This document shows positions 44,700 through 56,034 of a DNA stretch of 64,000 nucleotides, piece by piece. The position numbers and the translations under genes were made by a program. Under the pieces are notes generated by a model that was not told where the DNA came from, made no database searches, and saw nothing but the letters and a program-made list of their open reading frames with translations. Source of the DNA: Heliocidaris erythrogramma (Eukaryota > Echinodermata > Echinoidea > Camarodonta > Echinometridae); assembly GCA_025617745.1 (NCBI GenBank), contig CM046869.1, positions 8,606,668 through 8,670,667 of the forward strand. The letters are read 5' to 3'. Each line of letters opens with the position of its first letter. The first letter of the stretch is position 1.

Positions 44700-45095
44700 A
44701 TCTCTCTCTATCCTCTCTCTTCACTTTTTTGTCTCTATCTTGTTTTCTTTACCTCTCTTTTCTGCCTCTTCACACATCTCTCTGTTCTCTCATTTCTTTC
44801 CTTCTCTCTCTCTCTCTATCTATGTCTATCTTTCTCTCTCCTGTCTCTTCAATGTTCTCTGTCTCTATTCTCTTTTCTCTTCTACTCCCTCTTTATACCT
44901 CTCCCTGATCTCTCTGTTCTCTCATTTCTCTCTCCCTCTCTCTCTCTATCCATGTCTATCTCTCTCTCTCTCCTGTCTCTTCAATTATCTCTGTCTCTAT
45001 TCTCTTTTCTCTTCTACTCCCTTAATATACCTCTCTCTGATATCTCTGTTCTCCCACTTCTCTCCCTTTCTCTTTCATTCTTTCTGCTCTTCCCC
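44666..45095. repeat. CT-rich minisatellite, 132-bp period
   Basis: CTCTGTTCTCTCATTTCT recurs near 44777 and 44909, with a degenerate third copy near 45041. TCTGTCTCTATTCTCTTTTC and TCTTCTACTCCCT recur in step. The period is a multiple of three, so open frames survive across units. This accounts for the 170-codon Ser/Leu-rich frames here. Confidence 0.9.
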
Positions 45096-45268
45096 TTTCT
45101 CTAAATCCCCAAATTTACTAAAACAGATGTATATACTGTGAAGTGTAAAGGTATATGCTAATATGATTTTGACAAACGTAACTGTGCTGTTAACTGTGGG
45201 TTAAAATTTACACATTAAGCCCAAACAAACAAGACACCACTATTTGGCTAATACTAGGAAGTGGACCT
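45096..45268. other. Non-coding stretch
   Basis: No feature is supported. Confidence 0.5.
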
Positions 45269-45545
45269 ATATACATATCATGCCTTAAAGTTTATGGAAT
45301 ACATTATACATCAACGAGGGTGTTAAAATAAGCACCACACGCATTTAATGTATAGCTGCCATCACAAAGGTGTAATCAATATACACATCATACCTATGCA
45401 GAATACATTAGGCACCAACTAAGGTGTTAAAATAAGCACCACACGGAATCAATTTTATCACCAGCTTGATATCAGTACGCGCTGAGTCAGGTGTTGAACC
45501 GTACACCTCCTTATTATGGTTCATAACCACTATCGACATCTAAAG
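45269..45545 (-). repeat. Tandem ~110-bp duplication next to a possible SINE head
   Basis: ATACATATCAT...GGTGTTAAAATAAGCACCAC is repeated 110 bp later as ATACACATCAT...GGTGTTAAAATAAGCACCAC. On the minus strand at 45485-45540, GATAGTGGTTATGAACC and a B-box-like GGTTCAACACC resemble the SINE heads at 26118 and 56818. The duplication may therefore be in a decayed SINE body. Confidence 0.45.
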
Positions 45546-45884
45546 TGATTATAATGTCACAGTCATCGATCAAAATAAAATGGTATCCGTTAGTCTCTTA
45601 CAATAGATAGGATCTGGTGATATATTCGCCGTTAAATGCCAAACGGATAAATGAATATAACTTTAAAGGTCAGTCACGCATAACTCTATAAACGCATGTA
45701 TGAAATAATAGTAAGAAACAAATACATTGCATTATAAACATGCCATTCTCCTATTCACAGAGAAAGATAGAGAGAGAGAGAGAGATGAGAAAGAAAAGTA
45801 CAATTTTTTAAAGGTATTTTGCTTCATGAGCTAAATTGCAATAATTTACTACATTATTTTCCTAGTTATCTATTCATTTATTTA

Positions 45885-46030
45885 TTAGTTTTATTTCAAC
45901 ATGGTGGCCTCATTTTCGAGTCCATTTCTGGACATGCTCTGCGACAAAGCCCTGCATTCACATAAAAAGTACAGAACATAAATTTACGTGATAACCCCCC
46001 CCCCCCTCCCCCCGGAACATACATACAAAT
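45885..46030 (-). mobile_element. Possible minus-strand LINE 3' end followed by poly-C
   Basis: ATTCATTTATTTATTAG adjoins a higher-complexity block. A C-rich run of about 20 with one T lies at 45997-46015. The retroelement call is a guess from the tail-like tetranucleotide run. Confidence 0.25.
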
Positions 46031-46841
46031 AGTAAAACAAAAATAAATATACATGTAAATCAACTCAAAATCCACCCTTAAAACAATCTACTGTATTTTC
46101 TGAAAAAGAAATATAGCTGTCAAACTGATCAAGATATTCCATGGAGCTAAATTGCAATTATCCATTGACAATAACCGATTTGCTATTTATTTGCATCCCG
46201 TAATTGGAGATTAGGGGCAATCAATATAGAATAACTTTTTTATAATAAGGGGTTGTATAAAGATTGCCAGATTAATCTTAATATGCATCGCTATTCAATG
46301 CATCTTGATTGCATTGAAGCTTCATCAGCATTTGAATTTGGAATTGTAATTGGAACTGTATTCATAGTATTGTAAATAGGAATGCATTGAAGATCTATAT
46401 TGATCTTTTTTTGAAAGTGCAATTTTTTTTTAATTTTTTTTTCGGGGGGGGGGGTGGGGTACAGTTCCTTGCAGCCTCTGCAGGAAAGGGAGGGGGGCTC
46501 TGACAGTATAAAGGCATTAAAATTTGGGTGTCGTAACATACAATTATTCAGTGTCTTGGATGTCCATAAGACTTCACCGCAGAGATTTCAAAGGGAAATA
46601 GGATCCGGGCGATACTTTAATTGGAATCACAAGAATGTGGTTTCCTGATCGGGGGTGTCGCTATGTTTGGCCAAGATTGCTGACAAGTTATTCTCAGGTT
46701 TTCCAACAAGCAAATCAAACAAACAAACCAACAAAAAAACATCAAAAGGCCTTTGGAGTTTCAAATTCAAGAATGCCATATGCCGATGGGGCTTCAAACA
46801 TTTGAAATTTGTCAATAAACTATAGGGGTGGAGGTGTGACA
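46031..46841. other. Non-coding stretch
   Basis: It has a T-rich run and a G run of 10 near 46443-46453. No gene is supported. Confidence 0.5.
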
Positions 46842-46863
46842 CCCCCCCCCCCCCCCCCCCCCC
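46842..46863. repeat. Poly-C tract (22 C)
   Basis: Uninterrupted C run. Confidence 0.95.
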
Positions 46864-48002
46864 TCCTTCGTAGCTGCACCCTTTTCATGACAACGGTCCA
46901 TAATGAAAGCTGGCGTTTTATTATGAATGCAATTCCTCGTGGAGATCAATACCGACCTGCCCGACTGATCGGGCCGACATAAATTATGATAATCCCATGC
47001 ACCGATTGATTAAAAACCTGCGCGTCTGTGTATCCATTATTCCAAGGTGATGATAATGGGTACCCTCGGTAAGTGAATCATTGCATGCATTTTAAGGGGA
47101 TGGATTAGACCGAGACTCATACAACAACAAAAAATTAATCACTGAACATGTAGGATTTTATCGAGAATACAAAAGATACGCAAAACTGATTTTATATTGC
47201 AAAAGATTTTTTTTTTAATACATGTTCCGCACGAAATCAAAATGTCTGTTTTGGGAGATCGAGATGATTTCAAAAGATTTATACTATCGTTTACATAGGG
47301 CATGGCATCCTTTTCAAACAAAGGGAGCTTTAGTAGTTGAGGTGATATTTACAAACATAAAAAGATTTACACGAGATGACATTCTCAAAAAAAAAAATAA
47401 ACAGCGAGGGGTTATAAATTTACAAATGACAGATTTTACAGACGTAGTGATCTTATGCATTTAGAGTATACATCGTTCTTTTTCATTATGTGCACTTCAG
47501 TACAAAATTTAATCGGAGGATATTCCCATCCCCAGATATTCAGACTAAGAGCATATTAAAGTTTTATTTCATAATACAAAAATAACAACAAAGATATACA
47601 GTATTATCGAAATGTCTCAGCAGCAGACTATTATATGATAGTGCAAAACTACGGATTAAAAAACAATTAGGAATGGCAAATATGATATTTCATTTTTCCT
47701 TTAATCATCGTAAAATCAGTATTTGAAAGTGAAAACGAAGGTAATAAAGGTTGTTTTTGCTTTTTCCAGGAAATGCGGAAATTCAGTTTTACTTTAGTTC
47801 TGTAATATTGAAGACAAGAAGAAGGAAACTCATAAAAATATGATTTTCCCAAGGATCCCGATGCGTGTTGTACGCTATTATTATTGGAAACAAAAAAATT
47901 ATCTCCGTCTCTCTGTGTGTTTGCTGAGCAGTAGACTCGAATAATCTTGCATGAGGCGCAATAATGTTCAATATTAAAATAATGATTAATAATGATAATA
48001 AT
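46864..48002. other. Non-coding stretch
   Basis: The first 200 bp are GC-richer, with GACCTGCCCGACTGATCGGG and an ATAAATTATGATAATCC word. They might be regulatory. No gene is supported. Confidence 0.4.
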
Positions 48003-48006
48003 GATT

Positions 48007-48037
<31 letters not shown>
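48003..48037. repeat. (ATG)n microsatellite
   Basis: About 10 ATG/GAT units directly before the satellite at 48059. Confidence 0.95.
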
Positions 48038-48058
48038 GCGATTCGAAGGAGGGACAAA

Positions 48059-48861
48059 GAGTATAATGCATCTCTATAGAACATTTGAAAGACAACTGTC
48101 AAGAAATGTGACCAGCGCACACAAGATATCCACTAAAATATGACCTTTGACCCTATAAAAGACGGAACACTGGGGGCAGCATCACCACAAAATTGTAGAG
48201 GTCTAGAGTAATCTACGATGGGCCTTCATACAAAATATGAAAGAAATCAGTCGACAAATGTGTCCTTCAGAGTGCATGCAAGACAGCAACCAAAATATGA
48301 CATATTTTGACCCTATAAAAAGCGGAATACTGGGGCAGCATGAGCAAACACTAGTTTATAGAGGTGTAGATTTCACTCAGACATATAAAATTTGAAAGAA
48401 ATCCGTCAAGAAATGTGGCAGTTAGAGCGCACAAAATACATATGACCTTTGACCCTATAAAGGACGGAACAATGAGGGCAGCATTATCAAAAAGTATAAA
48501 TTTGTAGATTGTACCAAGATACATCTCCATACAATATTTGAAAGAAATCCATAGCGAAATGTGGCCTGCAGAGTGCACTCACGCCATCCTCTAAAGTTTG
48601 ACCTTTGACCCTATAAATGACGGGACACTGGTGGCAGCATCACCAAACGAAATCCGTTGAGAAATGTGACCGCCAGAGCGCACAAGAGTGCACACAAGAC
48701 ATCTATCAAAATATGACCTTTGACCCTATAAAAGACGGAACACTGGAGGCAGCATCACCAAAATCTATAAGGTTCTAGATTATACCAAGATACACCTCCA
48801 TACACAATTTGAAAGAAATCCGTCAAGGAATGTGGCAGTTAGAGCGCACACAAACGTGACG
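48059..48861. repeat. Satellite array, ~155-bp unit, five copies with a DR1 motif
   Basis: Units share CATTTGAAAGAAATCCGTC, AAGAAATGTG, AGAGCGCACAC, then TGACCTTTGACCCTATAAA, GACGGAACACTGG and GGCAGCATCACC. TGACCTTTGACCC lies at 48141, 48443, 48599 and 48714. In the copy near 48298 it is interrupted by an insertion. Spacings of about 155, 147, 156 and 115 show one internal deletion. TGACCT-T-TGACCC is a DR1 arrangement on the minus strand (RXR/HNF4-type binding, established knowledge). Confidence 0.85.
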
Positions 48862-49538
48862 CGGCACACAAACTATTACAATGATACAACTTTCATGTTA
48901 ATTTCATGAAAATTTAGTCACAACCAAGAAATTTTAAACATCAATTTTTGATGGATAAAGACTAATGCTTCATGTAAATAAAGCTGTATAAATGCAATAA
49001 ATTTCCAATCATGGGAACAGTAAATAGGACCCCATTCCAAAGAATTATTTCAGCTTCGGATATATTTTTTTTACAGGTTTTATTTCCCATGCATGCAAAT
49101 AACGTATATGTATTTGGACACAGAAAAGGTCACGGTAAACTCAGCGCACTGACACAAAGATGCAATGAGACGGAACAAACCTAGACTGAAAGGTGATGTG
49201 AGAACAGGGCATACAAATGAAGCATGTTGTTCTTATCCTTTCACCATCATAGAAAAATAAAAATATAATGTCTCAAGCCAGGCGTCAGTAAGGTGTTTTT
49301 GTAAACGTAGGCTGTTTGATAGTTTTTGATAGCCATTGCCGATTTACATATTATACTAATCAATTTAGCAATGGATTCAGGGAATGGTAATGGATTCGTT
49401 TTCAAGCGAGGTTATCATGGCTTCGTTGTATCAAACACTTATTTGCCTTCAAGTTATGGCTAAATTTGTCTCCCATTACGCCAACATGGATTGATTTGTC
49501 TGCGATAACATACTGAGATGTTTAAAAGGTGGGTCCCG
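48862..49538. other. Non-coding stretch
   Basis: No feature is supported. Confidence 0.5.
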
Positions 49539-49672
49539 ATTGGCTAATTTAGACCCCTTCCAGTAACGTTCAATCAATACGCCTGTCTTATTATCCAATC
49601 AGGATCGAGGTTTCTGCGAGTCTTGAACAAACATTTCAAAGATGGATTGTGATTGGTCAAACAAGGCCCAAT
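49539..49672. promoter_or_regulatory. Cluster of four CCAAT boxes
   Basis: ATTGG at 49539 and 49652, and CCAAT at 49595 and 49668, fall within 134 bp. CCAATCAGG and TGATTGGTC match the extended NF-Y context. No TATA box or gene is evident beside it, so promoter function is speculative. Confidence 0.3.
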
Positions 49673-49746
49673 CTGCAATAATAATTTTATCCTTCATGGT
49701 ATTAGCTAATCAGGGTCAAAGCTTAAATGGAGTCAATTTAAAACAT

Positions 49747-49950
49747 GGCGGCGCGATGGCTCAGTGGTAGAGCAGTGGTCTCGTAACTGGGACTCTGGAA
49801 GGACCCGGGTTCGAAACGCTAGTGCCTGTGGTATTAAAAGGCACTCCTCATTACCAAGTCTCTTCGGAGAGAACCCTGGTTGCTTATACTTACAACAGAT
49901 AATGACAATTTTGTATCTGTACAACCGAGATAAAAATTTACTAATTTATC
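49747..49950 (+). mobile_element. tRNA-derived SINE
   Basis: The A-box TGGCTCAGTGG (49757-49767) and B-box GGTTCGAAAC (49808-49817) have the usual spacing. The tRNA-like part is followed by a body with TTAAAAGGCACTCCTCATTA and CTTCGGAGAGAACCC, then an AT-rich end. It is not a functional tRNA, because the acceptor and anticodon stems do not pair well. Confidence 0.75.
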
Positions 49951-50886
49951 TCTTGTGAAAAATGTTTGTCAACGCAGCTGCATGTTATCAAAATGACAAA
50001 TGAAATGTCAATACATAGATAAAACCCAGCCACACAGCTTCCAAAGTCAACGCACTAATCAATCCTAAATTGCGCGGATGCATGCACGAGACCTTCGTGA
50101 TAAGTTCAGCAGACAGGCCGTGTATTAATGAATACGGATATCATGCCACGCTTCCAGCTCTATCGTAACATGTTGGGCTTTGAAGATTCATGAAGATATA
50201 AATTTATTTTGTATAATATAATTGTGTTCTGTGTATTAGTGTACATGATTAATAATATTCCTCGATTTTTTGTTGTGCCTTAGTGTGCAATAAATACATC
50301 GAATCAAGTGCGGCCCCCGGGACTATAGGTCAACATTATTCAACTGAAACGTAATGAAGCCGAATAAAATAAACTACAAGTCATTATCTTACTATTGTGA
50401 CGTCATGCTGACATCATCATTATAAGTATGATTTTGAGTGGCCTGGATGATTCCCTATAACCCCGTAGGTTGGGTTAAACTCACTTTAGAGTAATTTCTC
50501 TGACACGTGACTCTATAGGGCATTCGCAATGACGAAAGTCACTGAGTAAACCCACACGAGGCCGCGCATAGTACCCAAAACAGAAGAAATCCCTGGTATA
50601 CAACCATGATGGAAGTTAAAATTGTCTAGTTTTAATGTTGGAAGTTGCGAAAGAAAGAGTTTTCACAATCGATTCGGATAAATCGCAATTCCTTGATAGT
50701 GTTTTTCTATTAAAAATAGAACACTTGAACTATTTGTGAACAGTTCCCCGCCCTTTTCCATGACTACTGTCTGCGGCTTATACAATGAATAAAACAAGTT
50801 CATGAACTATACATACACTTTAGTTTCTAATTTTGTCAGACTTATAGTTTTTGTATTATAAGAGATATAAGATGCCATACCTTTAG
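49951..50886. other. Non-coding stretch
   Basis: A perfect CRE octamer TGACGTCA is at 50398-50405. No gene is supported. Confidence 0.45.
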
Positions 50887-52110
50887 GCTTTAACTTTCAG
50901 AATTTAGCAGTATACTGTAACGATTTGTCTTTAAATTGCTTCGTTAAATTGCCTTAAAGGGGTACTCCGGCCTGAAATTAATATGAATTGAATAAATAGA
51001 GTAAAATTAAACAAACAAATCACTGAAAATTTCATCGAAATCGGATGAAAAATAATGAACCTATGGAATTTTAAGTTTTGCATTATTTTGGTAGAACAGT
51101 TATGTGCACGTCATCATGAATATGCAGTGAGTGAGCTGATGATGTCATATCCCCACTTTTTCTTTTGTATTTTATTATATGAAATTGCAATTATTCAAAT
51201 TTTCTGCTCCAAGCCTATAACTAAAAGGACTGACTCCTTATTTAATGTGTAAGTTCATCATTGCTGTAAATTATTTTGTTACAAGGGAGATATTTTTTAT
51301 AGACATGTATGAAAAAATGAAATAATGAAGATTTCATATAATATAGTTAAAAAAGGAAAGTGGGGACGTGACATCATCAGCTCACTCATTACATATTCAT
51401 GATGACATGCATAGAACTGTTTCCCAAAATAATGCAAAACTTAAAAATTCAATAACTTCGTTATTTTTTATCGGATTTCGATGAAATTTTCAGTGTTTTG
51501 CTTGTTTAATTTTAGTCTATTCATTTGATTAATATTATTTTCAGGCCGGAGTACTCCTTTAACATTGTTACACTTTTTGTTGTCTATTGAATGTAATCCA
51601 GCCTTCAGGCTGCCACGTTGGCTGTTTTTTAATAAACCATTCATTTCAATTTCAGTTCAACTTATAAAAGTCCCATTTACAATACAGTCATTATATAGGT
51701 TTGAACCGTAGTGTAAATGAGCCTTGAGAGCGAAATAGTGCGAAATAGAGCACCCAAAGAAACACCCTCCTATATCATTAGGATGCCACTGTTTTATGCT
51801 TTAACTTTCAGAATTCAATTCAACACTCTGTAAAGTTTTGGCTTTGTTCGTATTCTCGTTAAATTGCTTCAACATTGTTATATGTTTCAACTACACTCTT
51901 TGTTGTCTATTGAACGTAATCCAGCCGTCGGGGCTGCCATTATGTTTTAATAAACCATTCAATTCAATTTAATTCAATCCAGTTCAATTCAACTCATAAA
52001 AAGCCCCATTTACACTACAGTCATTATATCTCGACGTTTGAACCCTTGTGTAAATGGGCCTTGTGAGGCAAATAGTGCGAAATAGAGCACCCAAAGAAAC
52101 ACCTCCTATA
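50887..52110. repeat. Tandem duplication of a ~306-bp unit; first copy split by a MITE
   Basis: GCTTTAACTTTCAGAATT, CGTTAAATTGC, TTTGTTGTCTATTGAA, TAATAAACCATTCA, CCCATTTACA, ACAGTCATTATAT and GAAATAGTGCGAAATAGAGC occur in order in both units (from 50887 and from 51798). Without the inserted MITE the period is about 306 bp. Each unit includes a LINE-like 3' tail, so the repeated DNA is probably derived from a retroelement. Confidence 0.8.
50954..51562. mobile_element. TTAA-flanked long-TIR MITE, family T4 (609 bp)
   Basis: Ends are TTAAAGGGGTACTCCGGCCT and, on the other strand, TTAAAGGAGTACTCCGGCCT. The inverted arms extend about 230 bp each with roughly 85 percent match by eye, leaving a spacer of about 130 bp. 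The sister unit of the host duplication has the uninterrupted site (TCAA at 51869-51872 where this copy has TTAA). Confidence 0.9.
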
Positions 52111-53048
52111 TCATTAACGTAAAGCATTATTGCGTGTCCGCGCAATTCATTTAAAAACCGATGCCTTGATACAATATGACTTAATTGGTCTATGCATGAT
52201 ACGAGATTGGGAGATCAAATATGTTAGAAATGCGCTCATACTAATTGCTATCGGCCCCCAACCGTGTCTCAATCAAATGAAAATCGGTATTCATCAAGCC
52301 CGACTTGTTATCGATCCACTTTTTTTTTTCATAGGGAGCTGGATTATTGTACTCGCCCCGTCGCCACCCCCTTTATCGATTTGGAATGCCTGCTTAACCC
52401 CTGCATCTCCGAGCTGGCGTAAAATTCGCTGTGACCGATATTGAATAAGCTTATAACGATTTCACGCGCGAAAGAAATGCTTATGAGATGATAATGCAAT
52501 AATGTCGGGAAGTATCTCGACTAATTAGCGACAAACAACAACCCTATCGTTCCGTGGATAACTGAATTACCTGATCAATCCATAACAAAGTGTTATTACA
52601 CCGGAGATAATTTAATTTGTATATGGGTATCACATTATTTTGTTATTCTCATAAATAGTGAGAAGCTCTAGCTTCATTGATTATTGCAAACAAATTAGTT
52701 TGATCATAAACATGATTCAGTAATTATTTAATTACCGTAATATTCTGCGGGAGAAGGGGCAGGAGAGGTCTCTCGCATTTTCACGTTTGGGTTCTTAAAA
52801 AGAAATTTTATTCGTTCTATGCATGGGTGTACATTTGTATCTTCAATTACTGATTCTATTTCACATTTTGCTGCCTGACCGCTTCGTTTTTCTTTATCTA
52901 CCATTTCTCGTCTCACCCATGTTGCTAATTTAGGATACCTGAAATATAATCATCATCTCATAAATTACACTAGATATATAATGTAAAGGAAGGGATCTAT
53001 TAATGGCATACCAAACCAAAGTCATCTATCTACCCACCACTGGGATAC
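52111..53048. other. Non-coding stretch with regulatory-looking words
   Basis: 52140-52560 is of higher complexity, with GATGATAATGCAATAATG, CTAATTAGC and TTGATTATTG-like homeodomain/POU words. The 104-codon frame at 52130-52444 has no known similarity. No gene is supported. Confidence 0.4.
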
Positions 53049-53071
53049 TTTTTTTTTTTTTTTTTTTTTTT
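53049..53071. repeat. Poly-T tract (23 T)
   Basis: It could be the A-tail of a minus-strand retroposon. No body was recognised. Confidence 0.9.
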
Positions 53072-54068
53072 GAGTACCTATGAAAATGGGAAATGTATCT
53101 CCACTGGTGGATGAAGGGGGCGGGGGGGGGGAGCACAAATGTTTCGTGCCCCTTTTAAACATAATAAACATACCCCAAGTACACAACCCCAAATGTGCCC
53201 TCTTTTCAATCATGTGATTAAAAATAAACATTTGATAACCTTTTTGATTTCTATTACTGCTTTTCAGAGTTTTCTTGAATAAATTTGCAAAACGTGACAA
53301 ATATTTTGGTTTGTCGGAACTTTTTCCCGGATTTGTGCCTCCTATTTCTCTGATTAACCCTAGGACATCATGCATGCAGACTTGAAGAACAAAATGACTT
53401 TTTTAAAAATCACTGTTACCACGGTTACCTTTTCATCGATGCTGTGTGCCAATCATCTTAATTTGTGCATATTCATAATTCAGAAGCGTGAGCCTAATTT
53501 CTAAGTCGTCATGAATAATTGGAATTATGAGGTCGAAATAATGGATTTGCAAACTAGCAACATGGGTAAACGTTGAAGTGGTGTATGCATTAATGATAAA
53601 TGGGGGCGGGGGGGGGGGTGGATAGGGAATACAATATACGGGATGTAAATGCGATGATGACGCAATTGTGGGGGGAATCTCCCTGAAATTTTGAATATAT
53701 CTGAGGCACCTATACTATTTTTTCTTACAACCCTTTTCTAGGTCTACAAACAAAAGGGGCGCACACCGGATCCGCCCTTTCCTGGAAAGGCTAGTGGGTT
53801 TTATAGATTTGATGGATGCAGTAAAGCTGTGTCGTGAGAGTATGATATTACCCTCAACTGCTACAAAATCCTATTTCATAAAAGCTATCGATTTCTTTTT
53901 CCTGCTATTGTTTTAAATCCCGGCCATGCCTGCCTAGGGACAAAAAAGAAAAGACGATTAATTGATGTATTCCTAAACGAGGCAAGTGGCAAAAACAACC
54001 CGATCGAGCTTTGCTCCGATTCTGTGGATTGCCTTGTGGAATGCGCGATCAAAACGAAGATAATAACT
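53072..54068. other. Non-coding stretch
   Basis: G-rich tracts near 53115-53131 and 53608-53621. No gene is supported. Confidence 0.5.
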
Positions 54069-54195
54069 CAGTCACACCAGCGAGAGAACGACACCAGACC
54101 AACAGCAAACCGTACCAAAAAGTACATTACTCTGAACGGAAAAAGAATCGATCCGTTTGGAATATCGGTGTGGAGTTGGTTTAGCGGTGTGACCG
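54069..54195. mobile_element. 127-bp foldback with CAGTCACACC ends, copy 2
   Basis: CAGTCACACC (54069-54078) and GGTGTGACCG (54186-54195). The interior (CGATCCGTTTGGAATATCGG and TGGAGTTGGTTTAGCGGTG) is collinear with the copy at 40957. A 61-codon frame across it is a repeat artefact. Confidence 0.65.
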
Positions 54196-54850
54196 CGCAA
54201 GGCATATAAGAAAGATTGAGCTTTTTTTATACGGTCTTCGAAAAGAGCTCATCCGTGCGAGGTGCATGATTGATATGATGAGGGTGCCTTGGGAATACTT
54301 CTTTTAATGATAAACACCAAAAACCTCTTCGATATTTTTAATGATTCACGCTTGGTCTCCCCTCAGACACATCCAGGAGGGGGCTAGATGTATATCAAGA
54401 AAAGTGGGCCATTTTGAAAGGTTAGGTCGAGTACCTGGCCTAGAAAACTGTCCAGAAGTTCAGGGTTATTGATGGGCGGTGGGGAGTGGGGGGAGGGGGG
54501 CAGTGAGGTGTGATCCCCCACCCATATAAAATTCTGTCGGCAAATCTGGAATTCTTCAAGCTTTGTCGGTAAAGCAAAAAGTATTGGTGACCTTTTCATT
54601 TGTCCTCCTTCAAATTTTATATTGGCTCTCTAGTCGGCAAATTGTTTCAGACACGACCCCCCCCCCCCCCCCTTAAAAAAAAACGCTTGTGATATTGTAT
54701 GACTGATTGAGTACGAGGTAGATGGGAATAATGAGCCCGGAAAATGTACCAATAACATTTTTCTAAAAGTTACAAAATCGAATACTCTGCACTAATATGT
54801 GCCTTTGCGACTATGCAAACATGCGGCAGAAATAAACCTTTCCATGGCTA
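54196..54850. other. Non-coding stretch
   Basis: It holds a C run of 15 at 54658-54672 and G-rich sequence at 54478-54500. No gene is supported. Confidence 0.5.
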
Positions 54851-56034
54851 TACGGGCTGTGTCAAAAATATGTAACGAGATTTTGATTTGCAATATCTTA
54901 AAGAGTACTTAACCATACTCAATGATATTTTGTGCGTAATTTTGTAGTAAGATCAGTTCAATTCCTGGTGAATTCTACAAGGATTTGAGTTCACACAACA
55001 AAGTTATGATCATATTTTGTAAAATGTAGCATTTTCCAAATACCTGAACATTTTGTGGCAAGCTGTCAAATTAATGTCATTTCTTGTTTTAAAAATAGGG
55101 TGTTAAAAAGAATTAGGATTAATTTCATTTACACAAACATTAAGATATTTTAGAGTCTTTACCATCTCTTTTATGGAGGCATAGTGACCATATCAAATGA
55201 AATCAAACTATAAGGGAAAAATCTAATGAACATGTTAACCGGGCATGTTGGCTCAGTTGATTAGAGCACCCGCCTCATGAACGGGAGGTCGTGGGTTCAA
55301 ACCCCGGCCGAGTCATACCAAAGACTTCAAAAATGGGACCTTCTGCTTTCTAGCCAGGCACTCGGCATATTCGAATGGAGAAGGGTAATAATAACATATT
55401 ATGTTATGCAGGGCCCGCTGGAAGAGCAGTTTGATAATTGAAGTGGCTACCCTGGGTAAATAAAACGTTATTATTATCATTATTATTATTAAGGAATAGA
55501 TAGATAGATCTTCTGAGAAATGTTTAGTGTTTGTTGCTTAACTTGAAAAAAAAAATTAAAACAAAGATGGGTCTTTTCCTACAGTACATTGCTCACGCCA
55601 TTATGATTGAAATATAAATAAGTTGAAGACGTACATAAATTACCAGTTGAATAAAAAACTTCGTGGCATACTTTCTTGTGATTCTGGTACTTCAACGATA
55701 TTTTGAATGCATATTCAGAAGAATTTACACATGAAATACCACTCTGAAATGTGTCAGTGATGATTTTACCGCGAAGATATGAGTTAGAATGACTTCAATG
55801 GAAAGTTTGTAGGGAAATCAGAAAAGACAGGTCAACGCTTATTGTGCACTGATGCTATTCAAAGCGCACTCCTTGAAACATTTGAAAAATGCTACGTTGT
55901 AGTTTTAGCTTAGATCTCTGTGAAATTCATAGTAATTTAGGTAATGCCAATACCACAATACTTAGGAAATGTCAACGAGGATTTTTAAGTACTTTTTAAG
56001 ATTTTGCCAATCAAAATCTTTTAAACACCCCGTA
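54851..56034. mobile_element. Mariner-like TA-flanked non-autonomous element with a nested SINE
   Basis: Left: TA-CGGGCTGTGTC. Right, other strand: TA-CGGGGTGTTT. Pairing continues through AGATTTTGATT, GCAAAATCTTAAA and AGTACTTAA for about 60 bp. TA on both sides fits the Tc1/mariner target rule (established knowledge). Without the SINE at 55239-55491 it is about 930 bp. No transposase frame is seen, so it is a deletion derivative or MITE. Confidence 0.7.
55239..55491 (+). mobile_element. tRNA-derived SINE nested in the mariner-like element
   Basis: A-box TGGCTCAGTTG (55249-55259) and B-box GGTTCAAACC (55294-55303). The anticodon loop position reads CTCATGA. A body (CTAGCCAGGCACTCGGCAT, TGGCTACCCTGGGTAAATAA) and a TTA/TTATCA tail follow. 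The tail and body mark it as a SINE rather than a tRNA gene. Confidence 0.85.

Noticed and set aside
44592-45141. Two overlapping 170-171-codon frames
   Set aside because: Ser/Leu-only composition over a CT minisatellite whose period is a multiple of three.
48059-48861. CRISPR-like regularly spaced repeats
   Set aside because: The whole unit is repeated with no unique spacers, and the genome is eukaryotic. It is a satellite.
49747-49822. tRNA gene (A- and B-boxes, also at 55241, 26282 and 56939)
   Set aside because: Acceptor and anticodon stems pair poorly, and each is followed by a SINE body and tail. These are tRNA-derived SINEs.
52130-52444. 104-codon frame
   Set aside because: Length is within chance expectation for 64 kb on six frames. 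The region looks regulatory or neutral.
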